From positions 1 to 64,000 of the forward strand of contig JAYRLC010000011.1 in the NCBI GenBank assembly GCA_041905405.1: 64,000 nt of DNA, given 5' to 3'. Shown piece by piece: positions 52,632 through 61,267 of this stretch. How positions within the stretch are numbered: the stretch's first letter is position 1; the number at the start of each line of letters is the position of its first letter. The notes under the pieces were generated by a model that saw only the letters and a program-made list of their open reading frames with translations, searched no databases and was not told the origin of the DNA. The DNA is from RAM1 sp041905405. GTDB lineage: Bacteria > Pseudomonadota > Gammaproteobacteria > Burkholderiales > Burkholderiaceae_C. The translations under genes and the position numbers were made by a program.

Positions 52632-53543
52632 TCATCGATTTTTTCGATGAACTGGTTTGGTGCGCGACTCGGCATCAATGAAGGCAAAGGCCGACTTCAC
52701 CACCGTCTCCACGGCATGCGACGTCGGGTCCGCGCGGTAGCTCGCATGGATGGGCAGGGGCTGCAGCGCGGTGTCGCAGGCCAGCTGCTTGAGGTTGGGC
52801 CAGGTCAGAAGCCGCTGCACCGCGCGCCGCGGCAGCGTGGCCACACCGAAGCCGCCCTGCACGAGCTGCACCATCGCGGAGATCGACGAGATCGTGTGCA
52901 CCCGTTTGGGCTCCACGTTCGCCTGGCGGAACAGGTCCACCAGCGCCACATGCGGGTGCGAGCCGCGCTGGAAAGTCAGGATCTCCTGCTCGCCCATGTC
53001 GGCCAGCGTGTAGCGGCGCTTGCGGTGCACTTCGCGGTTGCCCATGAAGACCATCTCCATCGGCGGCAACGCGCGGCTGCGCACACCGTCGGCGGCCGCC
53101 GGCATGGCGGCGAACACCAGGTCCTGCGTGCCGCGCTGCACCTGCTCGACCAGGATGGGCGTGGTTTCCACCGTCAGCTCCAGCTCCAGCGCCGGGTGGT
53201 CGGCCCGCAGCTTTTCGATCCAGGGAATCAGCCATGAATGCAGCACCGACTCGATGGCGCCGATGCGCATGGACACCGCCAGCGGAGTGCCAGCGCCCAT
53301 TTCGGCCTTGACCTCGCGCTGCAGCTCCAGCAGCCGCTGCGCGTAGGTAAAGAACCGCGTGCCGGCAATGGTCAGGCGGAACTGCTTGTCACGACGGTCC
53401 AGCAGCAGCACGCCCAGCTCCTCCTCCAGCGCGGCGATGCGGCTGGACATGGCCGACTGGGTGAGGAACAGCTTCTCGGCCGCGCGCGTCACGCTTTTGA
53501 GCGACGCGACCCAGTAAAACGCCTCGACGAACCGCAGGTTCAT
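52632..53543 (-). CDS. LysR-type transcriptional regulator
   Basis: The 303-residue regulator has an N-terminal winged helix (FYWVASLKSVTRAAEKLFLTQ at residues 9-29, SSRIAALEEELGVLLLDRR) and a periplasmic-binding-like effector domain. The start overlaps the racemase stop (ATGA). It lies within the minus-strand run and likely controls this run and the divergent TRAP set, with a small amino-acid-like acid as inducer. Confidence 0.93.
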   Translation of the reverse strand: MNLRFVEAFYWVASLKSVTRAAEKLFLTQSAMSSRIAALEEELGVLLLDRRDKQFRLTIAGTRFFTYAQRLLELQREVKAEMGAGTPLAVSMRIGAIESVLHSWLIPWIEKLRADHPALELELTVETTPILVEQVQRGTQDLVFAAMPAAADGVRSRALPPMEMVFMGNREVHRKRRYTLADMGEQEILTFQRGSHPHVALVDLFRQANVEPKRVHTISSISAMVQLVQGGFGVATLPRRAVQRLLTWPNLKQLACDTALQPLPIHASYRADPTSHAVETVVKSAFAFIDAESRTKPVHRKNR

Positions 53544-54334
53544 GGCGCGGCCTCCGCCGCGGCTGGTGCCTGCGCCGCGAACCGTGCGAGCGCCGGCACA
53601 TCCCGCAGCGACAGCACGTCCCAGCCCGTGGCCGCCCGCACCTGCTGCGCATAGGGCGGCATGTTGGTGCACTCCAGAACCACCGTGCGCAATTGCGGCG
53701 CCCGCGCCTGCAGCGCCAGGGCCGCGGCGACCACATCCGCGCCGGCACGCGCCAGGTCCATCTGCGCCAGGTTGCCCAGGATGGCGGTGGCGAATTCGCC
53801 CTTGCGGTCCACCCCCTGCACCAGCACATCCTTGACGCGCTCGCGCGGCACACCGGCGGCGCGCAGGTGCTCGCTGCCCAGCGCCGTCGCGTTGATGGTC
53901 AGCACGCCCACCTGGGCCTGCGCGGCCAGAAGCCGCGGCAACATCAGCAGGCTGGAGGTGGCCACCGGGATTTTCACGGCGGCCTGTAGTTCTTTTTGTA
54001 GCAGCACCAGAAAACCGCAGCTCGTGGTGATGGCCGACACGCCGGCCTTTTCCAGGCCACGCACCACGCCCAGGAACGCCGGCGTGACGCGCCCTGCCCG
54101 CAGCCCTTTGGCGGACTGCACGACACGCTCGGGCCAGACGCCGCGCACCACGTTGAAATTGACCGGCACGCCCCAGGTCTCCGGATGCCCCACGTCGCCC
54201 GGCGGCCGGGGAAACCGCGTATCCAGCATCACGATGCCCAACACCGGTTGCACAGGCGCCTGCGGGACAGGTGTCGGGGGAAACACCGTTGCGGCTGGCC
54301 CGGTACTTGCATTTATGCTGCTGTTCTCATTCAT
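53540..54334 (-). CDS. aspartate/glutamate racemase-family protein
   Basis: The body starts VLGIVMLDTRFPRPPGDVGH. Two potential catalytic cysteines are seen, TTSCGFL (about residue 105) and LECTNMPPY (about residue 225). These fit the Asp/Glu racemase superfamily, which includes decarboxylases and hydantoin racemases. From ATG 54334 the protein has a 30-residue Pro/Thr-rich extension; GTG starts at 54253 or 54244 would give the usual N-terminus. With ATG 54334 only 24 bases separate it from the divergent receptor gene, so a later start is more comfortable. Confidence 0.82.
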   Translation of the reverse strand: MNENSSINASTGPAATVFPPTPVPQAPVQPVLGIVMLDTRFPRPPGDVGHPETWGVPVNFNVVRGVWPERVVQSAKGLRAGRVTPAFLGVVRGLEKAGVSAITTSCGFLVLLQKELQAAVKIPVATSSLLMLPRLLAAQAQVGVLTINATALGSEHLRAAGVPRERVKDVLVQGVDRKGEFATAILGNLAQMDLARAGADVVAAALALQARAPQLRTVVLECTNMPPYAQQVRAATGWDVLSLRDVPALARFAAQAPAAAEAAP

Positions 54335-54358
54335 CCATGCCATTGTCCCGGAGAGACC

Positions 54359-55324
54359 ATGAAATACCAATTCGGACTCATCGCCGCCGCCATCGCCTTC
54401 AGCGGCAGTGCTTTTGCGCAGACCAAGTGGGACCTGCCCGCCGCCTATCCGGCCACCAACTTCCACAGCGAAAACCTCGTGCAGTTCGCCAACGACGTGG
54501 ATAAGGCCACCGGCGGCAAGCTCAAGATCACCGTGCACCCCAACGCCGCGCTGTTCAAGGCCCCCGAGATCAAGCGCGCCGTGCAGGGCGGCCAGGCCCA
54601 GGCCGGTGAAATCCTGCTGGCGAACTTCCAGAACGAATGGCAGCTCTTCGGCGCTGACGGCCTGCCCTTCCTGGCCGACAGCTACGACGCGTCGATGAAG
54701 CTGTACAAGGCCCAGAAGCCGTTCATGGACAAGAAGCTGGCTGCCGATGGCATGGCGCTGCTGTATGCCGTGCCGTGGCCGCCGCAAGGCATCTACGTCA
54801 AGAAGCCCATCAGCTCCGGCGCCGACCTCAAGGGCGTGAAATGGCGCGCCTACAGCCCCGCTACCGCACGCATCGCCGAACTGGTGGGCGCACAACCCGT
54901 GACGGTTCAGGCGGCCGAGCTGTCCCAGGCCATGGCCACGGGCGTGGTCGAAAGCTACATGTCCTCGGGCTCCACCGGCTTTGACACCAAGACCTACGAA
55001 CACATCAAGTACTGGTACGACACCCAGGCCTGGCTGCCCAAGAACGCGGTGCTCGTGAACAAAAAGGCCTTCGACGCGCTGGACAAACCCACGCAGGACG
55101 CCGTCATGAAGGCCGCCGCCGCCGCCGAGGAACGCGGCTGGGCATCCAGCAAAAAGGTCAACACCGAAGTGCTGGAGAAGCTCAAGGCCAACGGCATGCA
55201 GATCCTGCAGCCGTCGCCGCAGCTGAAGGCCGACATGAAGAAAGTTGGCGACACCATGCTCAAGGAATGGCTGGACAAGGCCGGCCCCGAAGGCCAGCAA
55301 ATGGTCGACGCCTACCGCAAATAA
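54359..55324 (+). CDS. TRAP transporter periplasmic receptor, DctP type (third)
   Basis: The 321-residue protein has a signal peptide (residues 1-20, ending AFAQ). The mature protein begins TKWDLPAAYPATNFHSEN, with PWPPQGIYVKKPI and KWRAYSPATARIAELVGAQPV following. It is a paralogue of the receptors at 47808 and 50727. GGAGAG precedes the ATG. It starts the plus-strand TRAP operon divergent from the racemase gene. Confidence 0.94.
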   Translation: MKYQFGLIAAAIAFSGSAFAQTKWDLPAAYPATNFHSENLVQFANDVDKATGGKLKITVHPNAALFKAPEIKRAVQGGQAQAGEILLANFQNEWQLFGADGLPFLADSYDASMKLYKAQKPFMDKKLAADGMALLYAVPWPPQGIYVKKPISSGADLKGVKWRAYSPATARIAELVGAQPVTVQAAELSQAMATGVVESYMSSGSTGFDTKTYEHIKYWYDTQAWLPKNAVLVNKKAFDALDKPTQDAVMKAAAAAEERGWASSKKVNTEVLEKLKANGMQILQPSPQLKADMKKVGDTMLKEWLDKAGPEGQQMVDAYRK

Positions 55325-55328
55325 GCCG

Positions 55329-55838
55329 ATGCGCAAGACCCTTGACGCGCTCTACCTCAGCGCCGCCGCCCTGGCGGCGCTTTTCATGGTGGGCCTGCTG
55401 ATCATGGTGCTGCTGTCCATCGTGAGCCGGCAGTTCCATTTCCACGTGCCGGGCACGGACGCCTATGCCGGCTACCTCATGGCAGCCAGCGGCTTCCTGG
55501 CACTGGCGCACACACTCAAGCGCGGCGAGCACATCCGCGTGACGCTGCTCATCAACAACCTGAAGGGCTCCTGGAAAAAGGCCTTCGAGGTCTGGGCGCT
55601 GGCCGCCGCCACGTTGCTGGCCGTGCTGTTCGCGTTCTACAGCTGTCGCCTGTCGTACCAGTCGTACACATTCCACGACATCTCCACCGCCAGCGACGCC
55701 ACGCCGCTGTGGATCCCGCAGGTGTCCATGGCGCTGGGCACGGTGATCCTGGCCATCGCCTTCATCGACGAACTGGTGCTGGAGCTGCGCGGCCGGCGCG
55801 TGGTGTCCGAATCGGGGGAGGCCCTGCGCAATGAGTGA
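55329..55838 (+). CDS. TRAP transporter small permease, DctQ type (second set)
   Basis: The 169-residue protein has four membrane helices, with HVPGTDAYAGYLMAASGFLA near residues 39-58 and HTLKRGEHIRVTLLINNL. It starts 4 bases after the receptor stop and overlaps dctM by 8 bases. Its length equals that of the first DctQ. Confidence 0.92.
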   Translation: MRKTLDALYLSAAALAALFMVGLLIMVLLSIVSRQFHFHVPGTDAYAGYLMAASGFLALAHTLKRGEHIRVTLLINNLKGSWKKAFEVWALAAATLLAVLFAFYSCRLSYQSYTFHDISTASDATPLWIPQVSMALGTVILAIAFIDELVLELRGRRVVSESGEALRNE

Positions 55839-57132
55839 CCTTGCCATTACAGGGCTGCTGATCCTGTCCCTGTTCCTCATCCTGGGCAGCGGCGTGTGGA
55901 TCGGGCTCACGCTGTCGGGCGTGGCCTGGATCGGCATGCAGCTGTTCAGCTCGCGACCCGCGGGCGACGCCATGGCCGTGACCATCTGGGGCTCGGCGTC
56001 CAGCTGGACGCTCACGGCGCTGCCGCTGTTCGTGTGGATGGGCGAAATCCTGTTCCGCACCCGGCTGAGCAACGACATGTTCAAGGGCCTGGCGCCCTGG
56101 ATGCAGGCGCTGCCGGGGCGGCTGCTGCACACCAATGTGGCGGGCTGCACGATCTTTGCCGCGGTATCGGGCTCCAGCGCCGCGACCTGCGCCACCATCG
56201 GCAAGATGACGCTGCCGGAGCTCGGCCGGCGCGGCTACCCGGAGCACATGGTGATCGGCACGCTGGCGGGTGCCAGCACGCTGGGCCTGCTGATTCCGCC
56301 TTCGATCATCATGATCGTCTATGGCGTGACGGCTGAAGTGTCCATTGCCCGTCTGTTCATCGCGGGCGTACTGCCCGGGTTGATGCTGGCGCTGCTGTTC
56401 TCGGGCTACATCGCCGCCTGGGCACTGGCCAACCCCGGCAAGATTCCCGCGGCCGACCAGACGCTCACGTTCATGCAGAAGCTGGCCGAATCGCGCAGCC
56501 TGATCCCCGTGGTGCTGCTCATCACGGCCGTGCTGGGCTCCATCTACACGGGCATCGCCACCGCGACCGAGGCGGCGGCCGTGGGCGTGGTGGGGTCGCT
56601 GGTCATTTCGGCCGTCCAGGGGTCGCTGAGCTGGCAGACCTTCAAGGAGTCGCTGATGGGCGCCACGCGCCTGTACTGCATGATCGCGCTGATCCTGGCT
56701 GGTGCCGCGTTCCTCACGCTCAGCATGGGCTACATCGGCCTGCCGCGCCACCTGGCCGAATGGATCGCGTCGCTCGGGCTCACGCAGGGCCAGCTCATCC
56801 TGGCGCTGGCGGTGTTCTACATCATCCTGGGTTGCTTTCTGGATGGCATCTCCATGGTGGTGCTGACCATGGGCGTCATCATGCCCACCGTCATGAAGGC
56901 CGGCATCGACCCGATCTGGTTCGGCATCTTCATCGTGCTGGTGGTGGAGATGGCGCAGATCACCCCGCCCGTGGGCTTCAACCTGTTCGTGCTACAGGGC
57001 ATGACGGGCCGCGAGCTGACCTGGATTGCCAAAGTCACCATGCCCATGTTCATTCTGATGTGCGCAGGCGTAATGCTTATCTACCTGGTTCCAGGCATCG
57101 TGACCTGGCTGCCGCAGCAGATGATGAAATGA
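55831..57132 (+). CDS. TRAP transporter large permease, DctM type (second set)
   Basis: The 433-residue protein has about 12 membrane helices, with SGSSAATCATIGKMTLPELGRRGY at about residues 114-137 and LLIPPSIIMIVYGVTAE. The same motifs at the same spacing as in the first DctM point to duplication of the QM pair. It closes the P-Q-M operon; crcB follows after 19 bases. Confidence 0.95.
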   Translation: MSDLAITGLLILSLFLILGSGVWIGLTLSGVAWIGMQLFSSRPAGDAMAVTIWGSASSWTLTALPLFVWMGEILFRTRLSNDMFKGLAPWMQALPGRLLHTNVAGCTIFAAVSGSSAATCATIGKMTLPELGRRGYPEHMVIGTLAGASTLGLLIPPSIIMIVYGVTAEVSIARLFIAGVLPGLMLALLFSGYIAAWALANPGKIPAADQTLTFMQKLAESRSLIPVVLLITAVLGSIYTGIATATEAAAVGVVGSLVISAVQGSLSWQTFKESLMGATRLYCMIALILAGAAFLTLSMGYIGLPRHLAEWIASLGLTQGQLILALAVFYIILGCFLDGISMVVLTMGVIMPTVMKAGIDPIWFGIFIVLVVEMAQITPPVGFNLFVLQGMTGRELTWIAKVTMPMFILMCAGVMLIYLVPGIVTWLPQQMMK

Positions 57133-57151
57133 AAGGTCCCTGCTGAACGCC

Positions 57152-57535
57152 ATGCCCGCCGTCATAGCCATCTGCCTGGGCGCCTGCTGCGGCGCGCTGC
57201 TGCGCTGGGGCCTGTCGCTCGGGCTCAACCCGGGCGGCCTGCTGCCCTGGGGGACGCTCGCGGCCAACCTGATCGGCGGATATCTGGTGGGCGTGTGCGT
57301 GGCCGTGTTCCAGGCCCTGCCCCACCTGGACCCGGTGTGGCGGCTTGCCCTGGTCACCGGGTTTCTGGGCGCGCTCACGACGTTCTCGTCCTTCAGCGCC
57401 GAGGTGGTGGGCATGTTGATGCAGCAACGCTACTGGCTGGCCGGTGTAACGGCATTGCTACACTTGGCTGGCTCGCTGGTATTGACTGTGGCCGGGATGA
57501 AGTCTGCGGCCCTGTTCCTGATGGCGCGACAGTGA
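57152..57535 (+). CDS. crcB: fluoride channel CrcB/Fluc
   Basis: The 127-residue membrane protein has four helices and the Fluc signatures GALLRWGLS (14-22), GTLAANLIGGYLVG (about residues 34-47) and GFLGALTTFSSFSAE near 70-84. It exports fluoride as a double-barrelled dimer. No fluoride riboswitch was seen in the 19-base gap upstream, so it is probably read through from the TRAP operon. Confidence 0.93.
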   Translation: MPAVIAICLGACCGALLRWGLSLGLNPGGLLPWGTLAANLIGGYLVGVCVAVFQALPHLDPVWRLALVTGFLGALTTFSSFSAEVVGMLMQQRYWLAGVTALLHLAGSLVLTVAGMKSAALFLMARQ

Positions 57536-57564
57536 CACCAAAGTACCAGCAGGCGACACCATCC

Positions 57565-58005
57565 ATGAAATACATTGCCGCGCTGCTGCTGTCGTTCCTG
57601 CCCCTGGCGGTGCCAGGGCAGACTGCGCCTGCGTCTGCACCGACGCGCAGCAACTGGTTTACCGTCATGGGCGACCCGGCGAACCCGGAGCTCAACACGA
57701 TTGAAGTCAATCCGGTACCGCTGGAAGTGACAGATGCCGGCCGCACCATGCGCATCCGCGTCAGCCGATCCACCGAGCGGACGAGCTGGGACGGCATCGC
57801 CTACCGTTCGTACACGGCCACCGTCGTGGTCAACTGCACCGAAGGCCGCGCCCAGTACCTGTCGCTGAATTTCCACCGGGAGCCGCTGTGGCGCGGCACG
57901 GCGTACCGCACATCGATCTTCTCCCGCGAGCAGCAACGCCCCATGCTCTTCCTGGACGTGGAACCCAACCCCACGCAGCGCATCATCCGCGCGGCCTGCC
58001 TGTAG
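57565..58005 (+). CDS. small exported protein, surface-adhesin-E-like
   Basis: The 146-residue protein has a signal peptide (residues 1-18). The mature part is beta-rich (NWFTVMGDPANPELNTIEVNP; TATVVVNCTEGRAQYLSLNF), with Cys near residues 91 and 145 that could form a disulfide. The pattern resembles the adhesin-E-like (PF16747) group; the call is tentative. It starts 29 bases after crcB and converges on the XdhC gene with 3 bases between the stops. Confidence 0.6.
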   Translation: MKYIAALLLSFLPLAVPGQTAPASAPTRSNWFTVMGDPANPELNTIEVNPVPLEVTDAGRTMRIRVSRSTERTSWDGIAYRSYTATVVVNCTEGRAQYLSLNFHREPLWRGTAYRTSIFSREQQRPMLFLDVEPNPTQRIIRAACL

Positions 58006-58008
58006 CGC

Positions 58009-59088
58009 CTACCAGCGCCCCACCGGCACGCAGACCATATCGCCGGAGTCGTTGGGCGTCACGGCCCTGTCGTTCTTGGCCCGCGCCACCTCCATTTCCC
58101 GCGGCAGCGTGACGCCATTCTTCACGGCCAGGATCTCGGCCATGACGCTCACCGCAATCTCGGGCGGGGTCTTGCTGCCGATGTAGATGCCGATGGGGCC
58201 GCGCAGGCGTTTCAGGTCCTCGTCGGTCTGGTCAAAATGCTCGGCCATGCGCGCGTGGCGCGCGTCGTTGTTGCGGCGGCTGCCGATGGCACCGACGTAG
58301 AAGGCGTCGGTCTTCAGCGCCTCCAGCAACGCCAGATCGTCCAGCTTGGGGTCATGCGTCAGCGCCACCACGCAGCTGCGGCGGTCGGGTTTGAAGGCCG
58401 TCACCACGTCGTCGGGCATGTCGGCCACCACCTTCGCGCCCGCCACGCTCCAGGCGCCGCGGTATTCCTCGCGCGGATCGCACACCGTCACGGCAAAGCC
58501 GCTGAACAGCGCCATCGTTGCCAGGTATTCGGTGAGCTGGCCGGCACCGATCAGCAGCATGCGGTATTCGGGCCCGAAGGTGTTGGTCAGCGCCGTGCCG
58601 GACACCGACAATTCTTCGGGCGCCAGCGCCTCCTGCTGGGTCACCGCCCCGTCGGACAGGCGCACGGTGCGCCGCATGAGCCGGCCCGTTTCCAGGGCGG
58701 CCACCAGCGCCGACAACAGCGCGGGATCGGGGTCGTATTCAAGCAGCAGCTCCAGCGTGCCACCACAGGGCAGGCCGAAGCGGTGGGCTTCGTCGGCCGT
58801 GATGCCGTATTTAACGAAGCCCGGCGCGCCGCTGGGAATCTGCTTGTGCTCGCCGGGCGCGTTGCCGCCCTGCGCATAGGCTTGTGTAAAGCGGTAGATC
58901 AGGTCGTCTTCAATGCAGCCGCCCGACACCGAGCCCACCACGGCACCGGTTTCGCTCAGCGCCATGATGGAGCCGATGGGCCGCGGGGACGATCCCCAGG
59001 TACGCACCACGGTGGCCAGCAGCGCCCGCTGGCCGGCCGCGCGCCAGTCACGCAGCGTACGCAGCACCATGACGTCCAGGTTTTCCAT
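58009..59088 (-). CDS. XdhC/CoxI-family maturation factor
   Basis: The 359-residue protein has the XdhC N-terminal domain (GQRALLATVVRTWGSSPRPIG, GSVSGGCIEDDL, residues 20-66) and a C-terminal Rossmann domain (LLIGAGQLTEYLA; YVGAIGSRRNNDARHARM). Such factors deliver sulfurated molybdenum cofactor to xanthine dehydrogenase/CO dehydrogenase enzymes. ATG 59088 has GGGGAGG upstream. It ends the molybdenum hydroxylase operon. Confidence 0.93.
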   Translation of the reverse strand: MENLDVMVLRTLRDWRAAGQRALLATVVRTWGSSPRPIGSIMALSETGAVVGSVSGGCIEDDLIYRFTQAYAQGGNAPGEHKQIPSGAPGFVKYGITADEAHRFGLPCGGTLELLLEYDPDPALLSALVAALETGRLMRRTVRLSDGAVTQQEALAPEELSVSGTALTNTFGPEYRMLLIGAGQLTEYLATMALFSGFAVTVCDPREEYRGAWSVAGAKVVADMPDDVVTAFKPDRRSCVVALTHDPKLDDLALLEALKTDAFYVGAIGSRRNNDARHARMAEHFDQTDEDLKRLRGPIGIYIGSKTPPEIAVSVMAEILAVKNGVTLPREMEVARAKNDRAVTPNDSGDMVCVPVGRW

Positions 59089-59105
59089 GGCCACCTCCCC
59101 GCTCG

Positions 59106-59690
59106 TCAGCGCAGCAGCCAGATGGCCGCCAGCACCGCGACAGCGCCCGCCACCCAGGCCCAGACCGGAATGCCGCCTGACGCACTGCCGCCGCTCGGGG
59201 CGGTGGTGTCGGGCGCCGCGGCAGCGGTGTAGGCCTGCGGATGCTGGCGCTGCATTTCTTCGTCAAAACGCTTGAAGAAGTCTTCGGCCATGGACTTGGC
59301 CACGCCGTCGATCAGCCGTTGGCCCATCTGGGCGATCTTGCCGCCCACCGACGCCTGCACGCTGTAGGCCAGCACACAGCCCTGGCCTTCTTCGGGCGGC
59401 GACAGCCGCACCTGCGACGTGCCCTTGCCGAAGCCGGCCGCGCCGCCCTGGCCGTCGAAGGTAATGGTGTAGCTGTTGGGTGGGTTGATGTCGGACAGCG
59501 TGATCTTGCCGTTGAATTTGGCCGCCACGGGGCCGATCTTGACGGACACGCCCACGGCGTACTGGTTGTCTCCCGTGGCTTCAACCTTGTCGCAGCCGGG
59601 GATGCAGGTCTTGAGCACGGCGGGGTCGTTCAGCGCGTCCCAGGCCTGCTGCTGGGTGATGGCAAGCGCGCGGCTTCCTTGCATTTCCAT
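59106..59690 (-). CDS. coxG: CoxG-type SRPBCC protein
   Basis: The 194-residue protein has a START/SRPBCC domain (residues 1-140: QQQAWDALNDPAVLKTCIPGCDKVE; GVSVKIGPVAAKFNGKITL) and a single C-terminal membrane helix (VWAWVAGAVAVLAAIWLLR). CoxG recruits CO dehydrogenase to the membrane and respiratory chain. It lies 17 bases before the XdhC gene. An upstream in-frame ATG at 59723 exists but MEMQGSRAL is the usual start. Confidence 0.9.
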   Translation of the reverse strand: MEMQGSRALAITQQQAWDALNDPAVLKTCIPGCDKVEATGDNQYAVGVSVKIGPVAAKFNGKITLSDINPPNSYTITFDGQGGAAGFGKGTSQVRLSPPEEGQGCVLAYSVQASVGGKIAQMGQRLIDGVAKSMAEDFFKRFDEEMQRQHPQAYTAAAAPDTTAPSGGSASGGIPVWAWVAGAVAVLAAIWLLR

Positions 59691-59719
59691 GGGGGTTTCT
59701 TTCTGTGCTTTTTCCGGGG

Positions 59720-60916
59720 TCAATGTTTCATCAGAGCTGCCAGGCTGCCCGCCAGTTCCTCAAGGCGTGCCACGTTGTGCACCGCCAGCATGGCATGCGC
59801 ATGGCGGTGCAGCACGGTGGCGCCGCGCGCCAGCGGCTGGTAGCCGTCAAAGCGCAGCAGCGGGTTCAGCCACAGCAGCCGGCGGCAGCGCCGGCGCAGC
59901 CAGGCCAGCTCGGCGTCCAGCGCGGCCGGCTCGCCCGTGTCCAGCCCGTCGCTGATGACCAGCACCAGCGTGCGCCGGCCCACCAGGCGCCGCGCGTGCT
60001 GCTGGCGCAGCGTGGCCAGCGATTCACCCAGCCGCGTACCGCCCGCAAAATCGTCGATCAGCGCGCTGGCCGCCGCCAGCATGGCGTCGGTGTCGGCCAG
60101 GCGGAAGGCCGGTGTCAGGTCGGTCAGGTGCGTGCCGAACGCGAACACGTCGCGTCGTGCGCGCCGCCCGTTAACGTCCCGCGTGGCGGCATGCAGAAAG
60201 GCGAGCAGCAGCCGCGCGTAGCGTTCCATGGAGCCCGACACGTCCACCAGCACGAGCAGCGGTAGAGGCTGCGTCCGCCGCTGCAGGCGGGGCAGTTGCA
60301 GCAGTTCGCCGCCCGTGCGGGCCGCGCGGTGCATGACGCCCGCCCAGTGCATGCGCTGTCCACGCGCGCCCGGCTGCACGCGGCGCGAGGGCACGCGCGG
60401 CACGGGCAGCGCCACGTCGCGCGCCAACCGCTCGACCAGGTGGTATTCGCTGGCGCTCAACGCGCTGAAGTCCGCATGCTTGAGCCGCCGCAGGTCGCTG
60501 GCGGTCATGGCCGCGTCAAAGTCGACTTTCTGGTCCTCTTTCTTTGGCGCAGCCTGCTGGCCGTAGGCCTTCTGCGGCTGCAGGGCTTCACGCACGCGAG
60601 GACGGCGCTTGCTGGGTTCCGCCTTGCCTTCGGCGCTGGGCAGCAGTTGCGACAGGAGCTTGTTGGCAACGTCGGGGTTGCGAAAGTAGACGTCGAACAG
60701 TTCGCGGAACACCAGGCGATCCTGCTCGCGGCTGACCAGCACGGACTCCATCGCGGCGCCCAGGTCGTGGCGGTCGCTCATCCCGACGAGCATGGCGGCC
60801 TCTTGCGCCAGTGCGATCCTCGCGCTGTCGGTGCGCACGCCCGCACGGCGCAACGCTCTGCCGAAGCCCGTGATGTTGTCGGCGAGCTTGCCGGTTCTGG
60901 CGTCGCCTAGCTGCAT
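59720..60916 (-). CDS. coxE: VWA-domain protein, CoxE type
   Basis: The 398-residue protein has a helical N-terminal part and a von Willebrand A domain with MIDAS motif DVSGSM at 225-230 and GGTRLGESLATL later. Together with the MoxR ATPase it is thought to insert the Cu/S or Mo=S centre of the hydroxylase. About 350 bases of non-coding sequence separate it from coxD. Confidence 0.92.
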   Translation of the reverse strand: MQLGDARTGKLADNITGFGRALRRAGVRTDSARIALAQEAAMLVGMSDRHDLGAAMESVLVSREQDRLVFRELFDVYFRNPDVANKLLSQLLPSAEGKAEPSKRRPRVREALQPQKAYGQQAAPKKEDQKVDFDAAMTASDLRRLKHADFSALSASEYHLVERLARDVALPVPRVPSRRVQPGARGQRMHWAGVMHRAARTGGELLQLPRLQRRTQPLPLLVLVDVSGSMERYARLLLAFLHAATRDVNGRRARRDVFAFGTHLTDLTPAFRLADTDAMLAAASALIDDFAGGTRLGESLATLRQQHARRLVGRRTLVLVISDGLDTGEPAALDAELAWLRRRCRRLLWLNPLLRFDGYQPLARGATVLHRHAHAMLAVHNVARLEELAGSLAALMKH

Positions 60917-61267
60917 GTGAATACCTGTTTGTGTATCACGCGCTGGGTTCGCGGCGGGCGCAGTGCGGCGGGGCTCATGCTGCGGTGGTTTTTGCTTCGC
61001 AAAAACTCCGCTGCGATGCTCGGGGGTCGGTCGCGCTGCGGAACTCGCTGCACTACGCTTCGCTTCGTTCCGCTCAGACAGCCGCAGCGAGCATGTTCAC
61101 GATGCGCGCTTGCGCGCGCCGACACTCCCCCCTGCGCTTCTCGCCACCGCAGAAATCGCCCCGCCGCTCTGCGCCCACCGCGAACCCCGGACCCAGCCAC
61201 GCCACCGGTGGCGCGCCCACACTGCCACTGCAAAGCTGCGCCTGCGGTGACACGACAGCAAAGCGAA
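60917..61267. repeat. 351-base repeat-like interval between coxD and coxE
   Basis: The stretch has many short palindromes (TTTTTGCTTCGCAAAAA; CGCGCTTGCGCGCG) and GCTGCG/CTCGCTGC words, unlike the coding neighbours. Frames across it have no family-like composition. It looks like an intergenic repeat element of Comamonadaceae type inserted in the operon. Confidence 0.5.

Noticed and set aside
57133..57151. Fluoride riboswitch before crcB
   Set aside because: The gap is only 19 bases and lacks the conserved riboswitch core.
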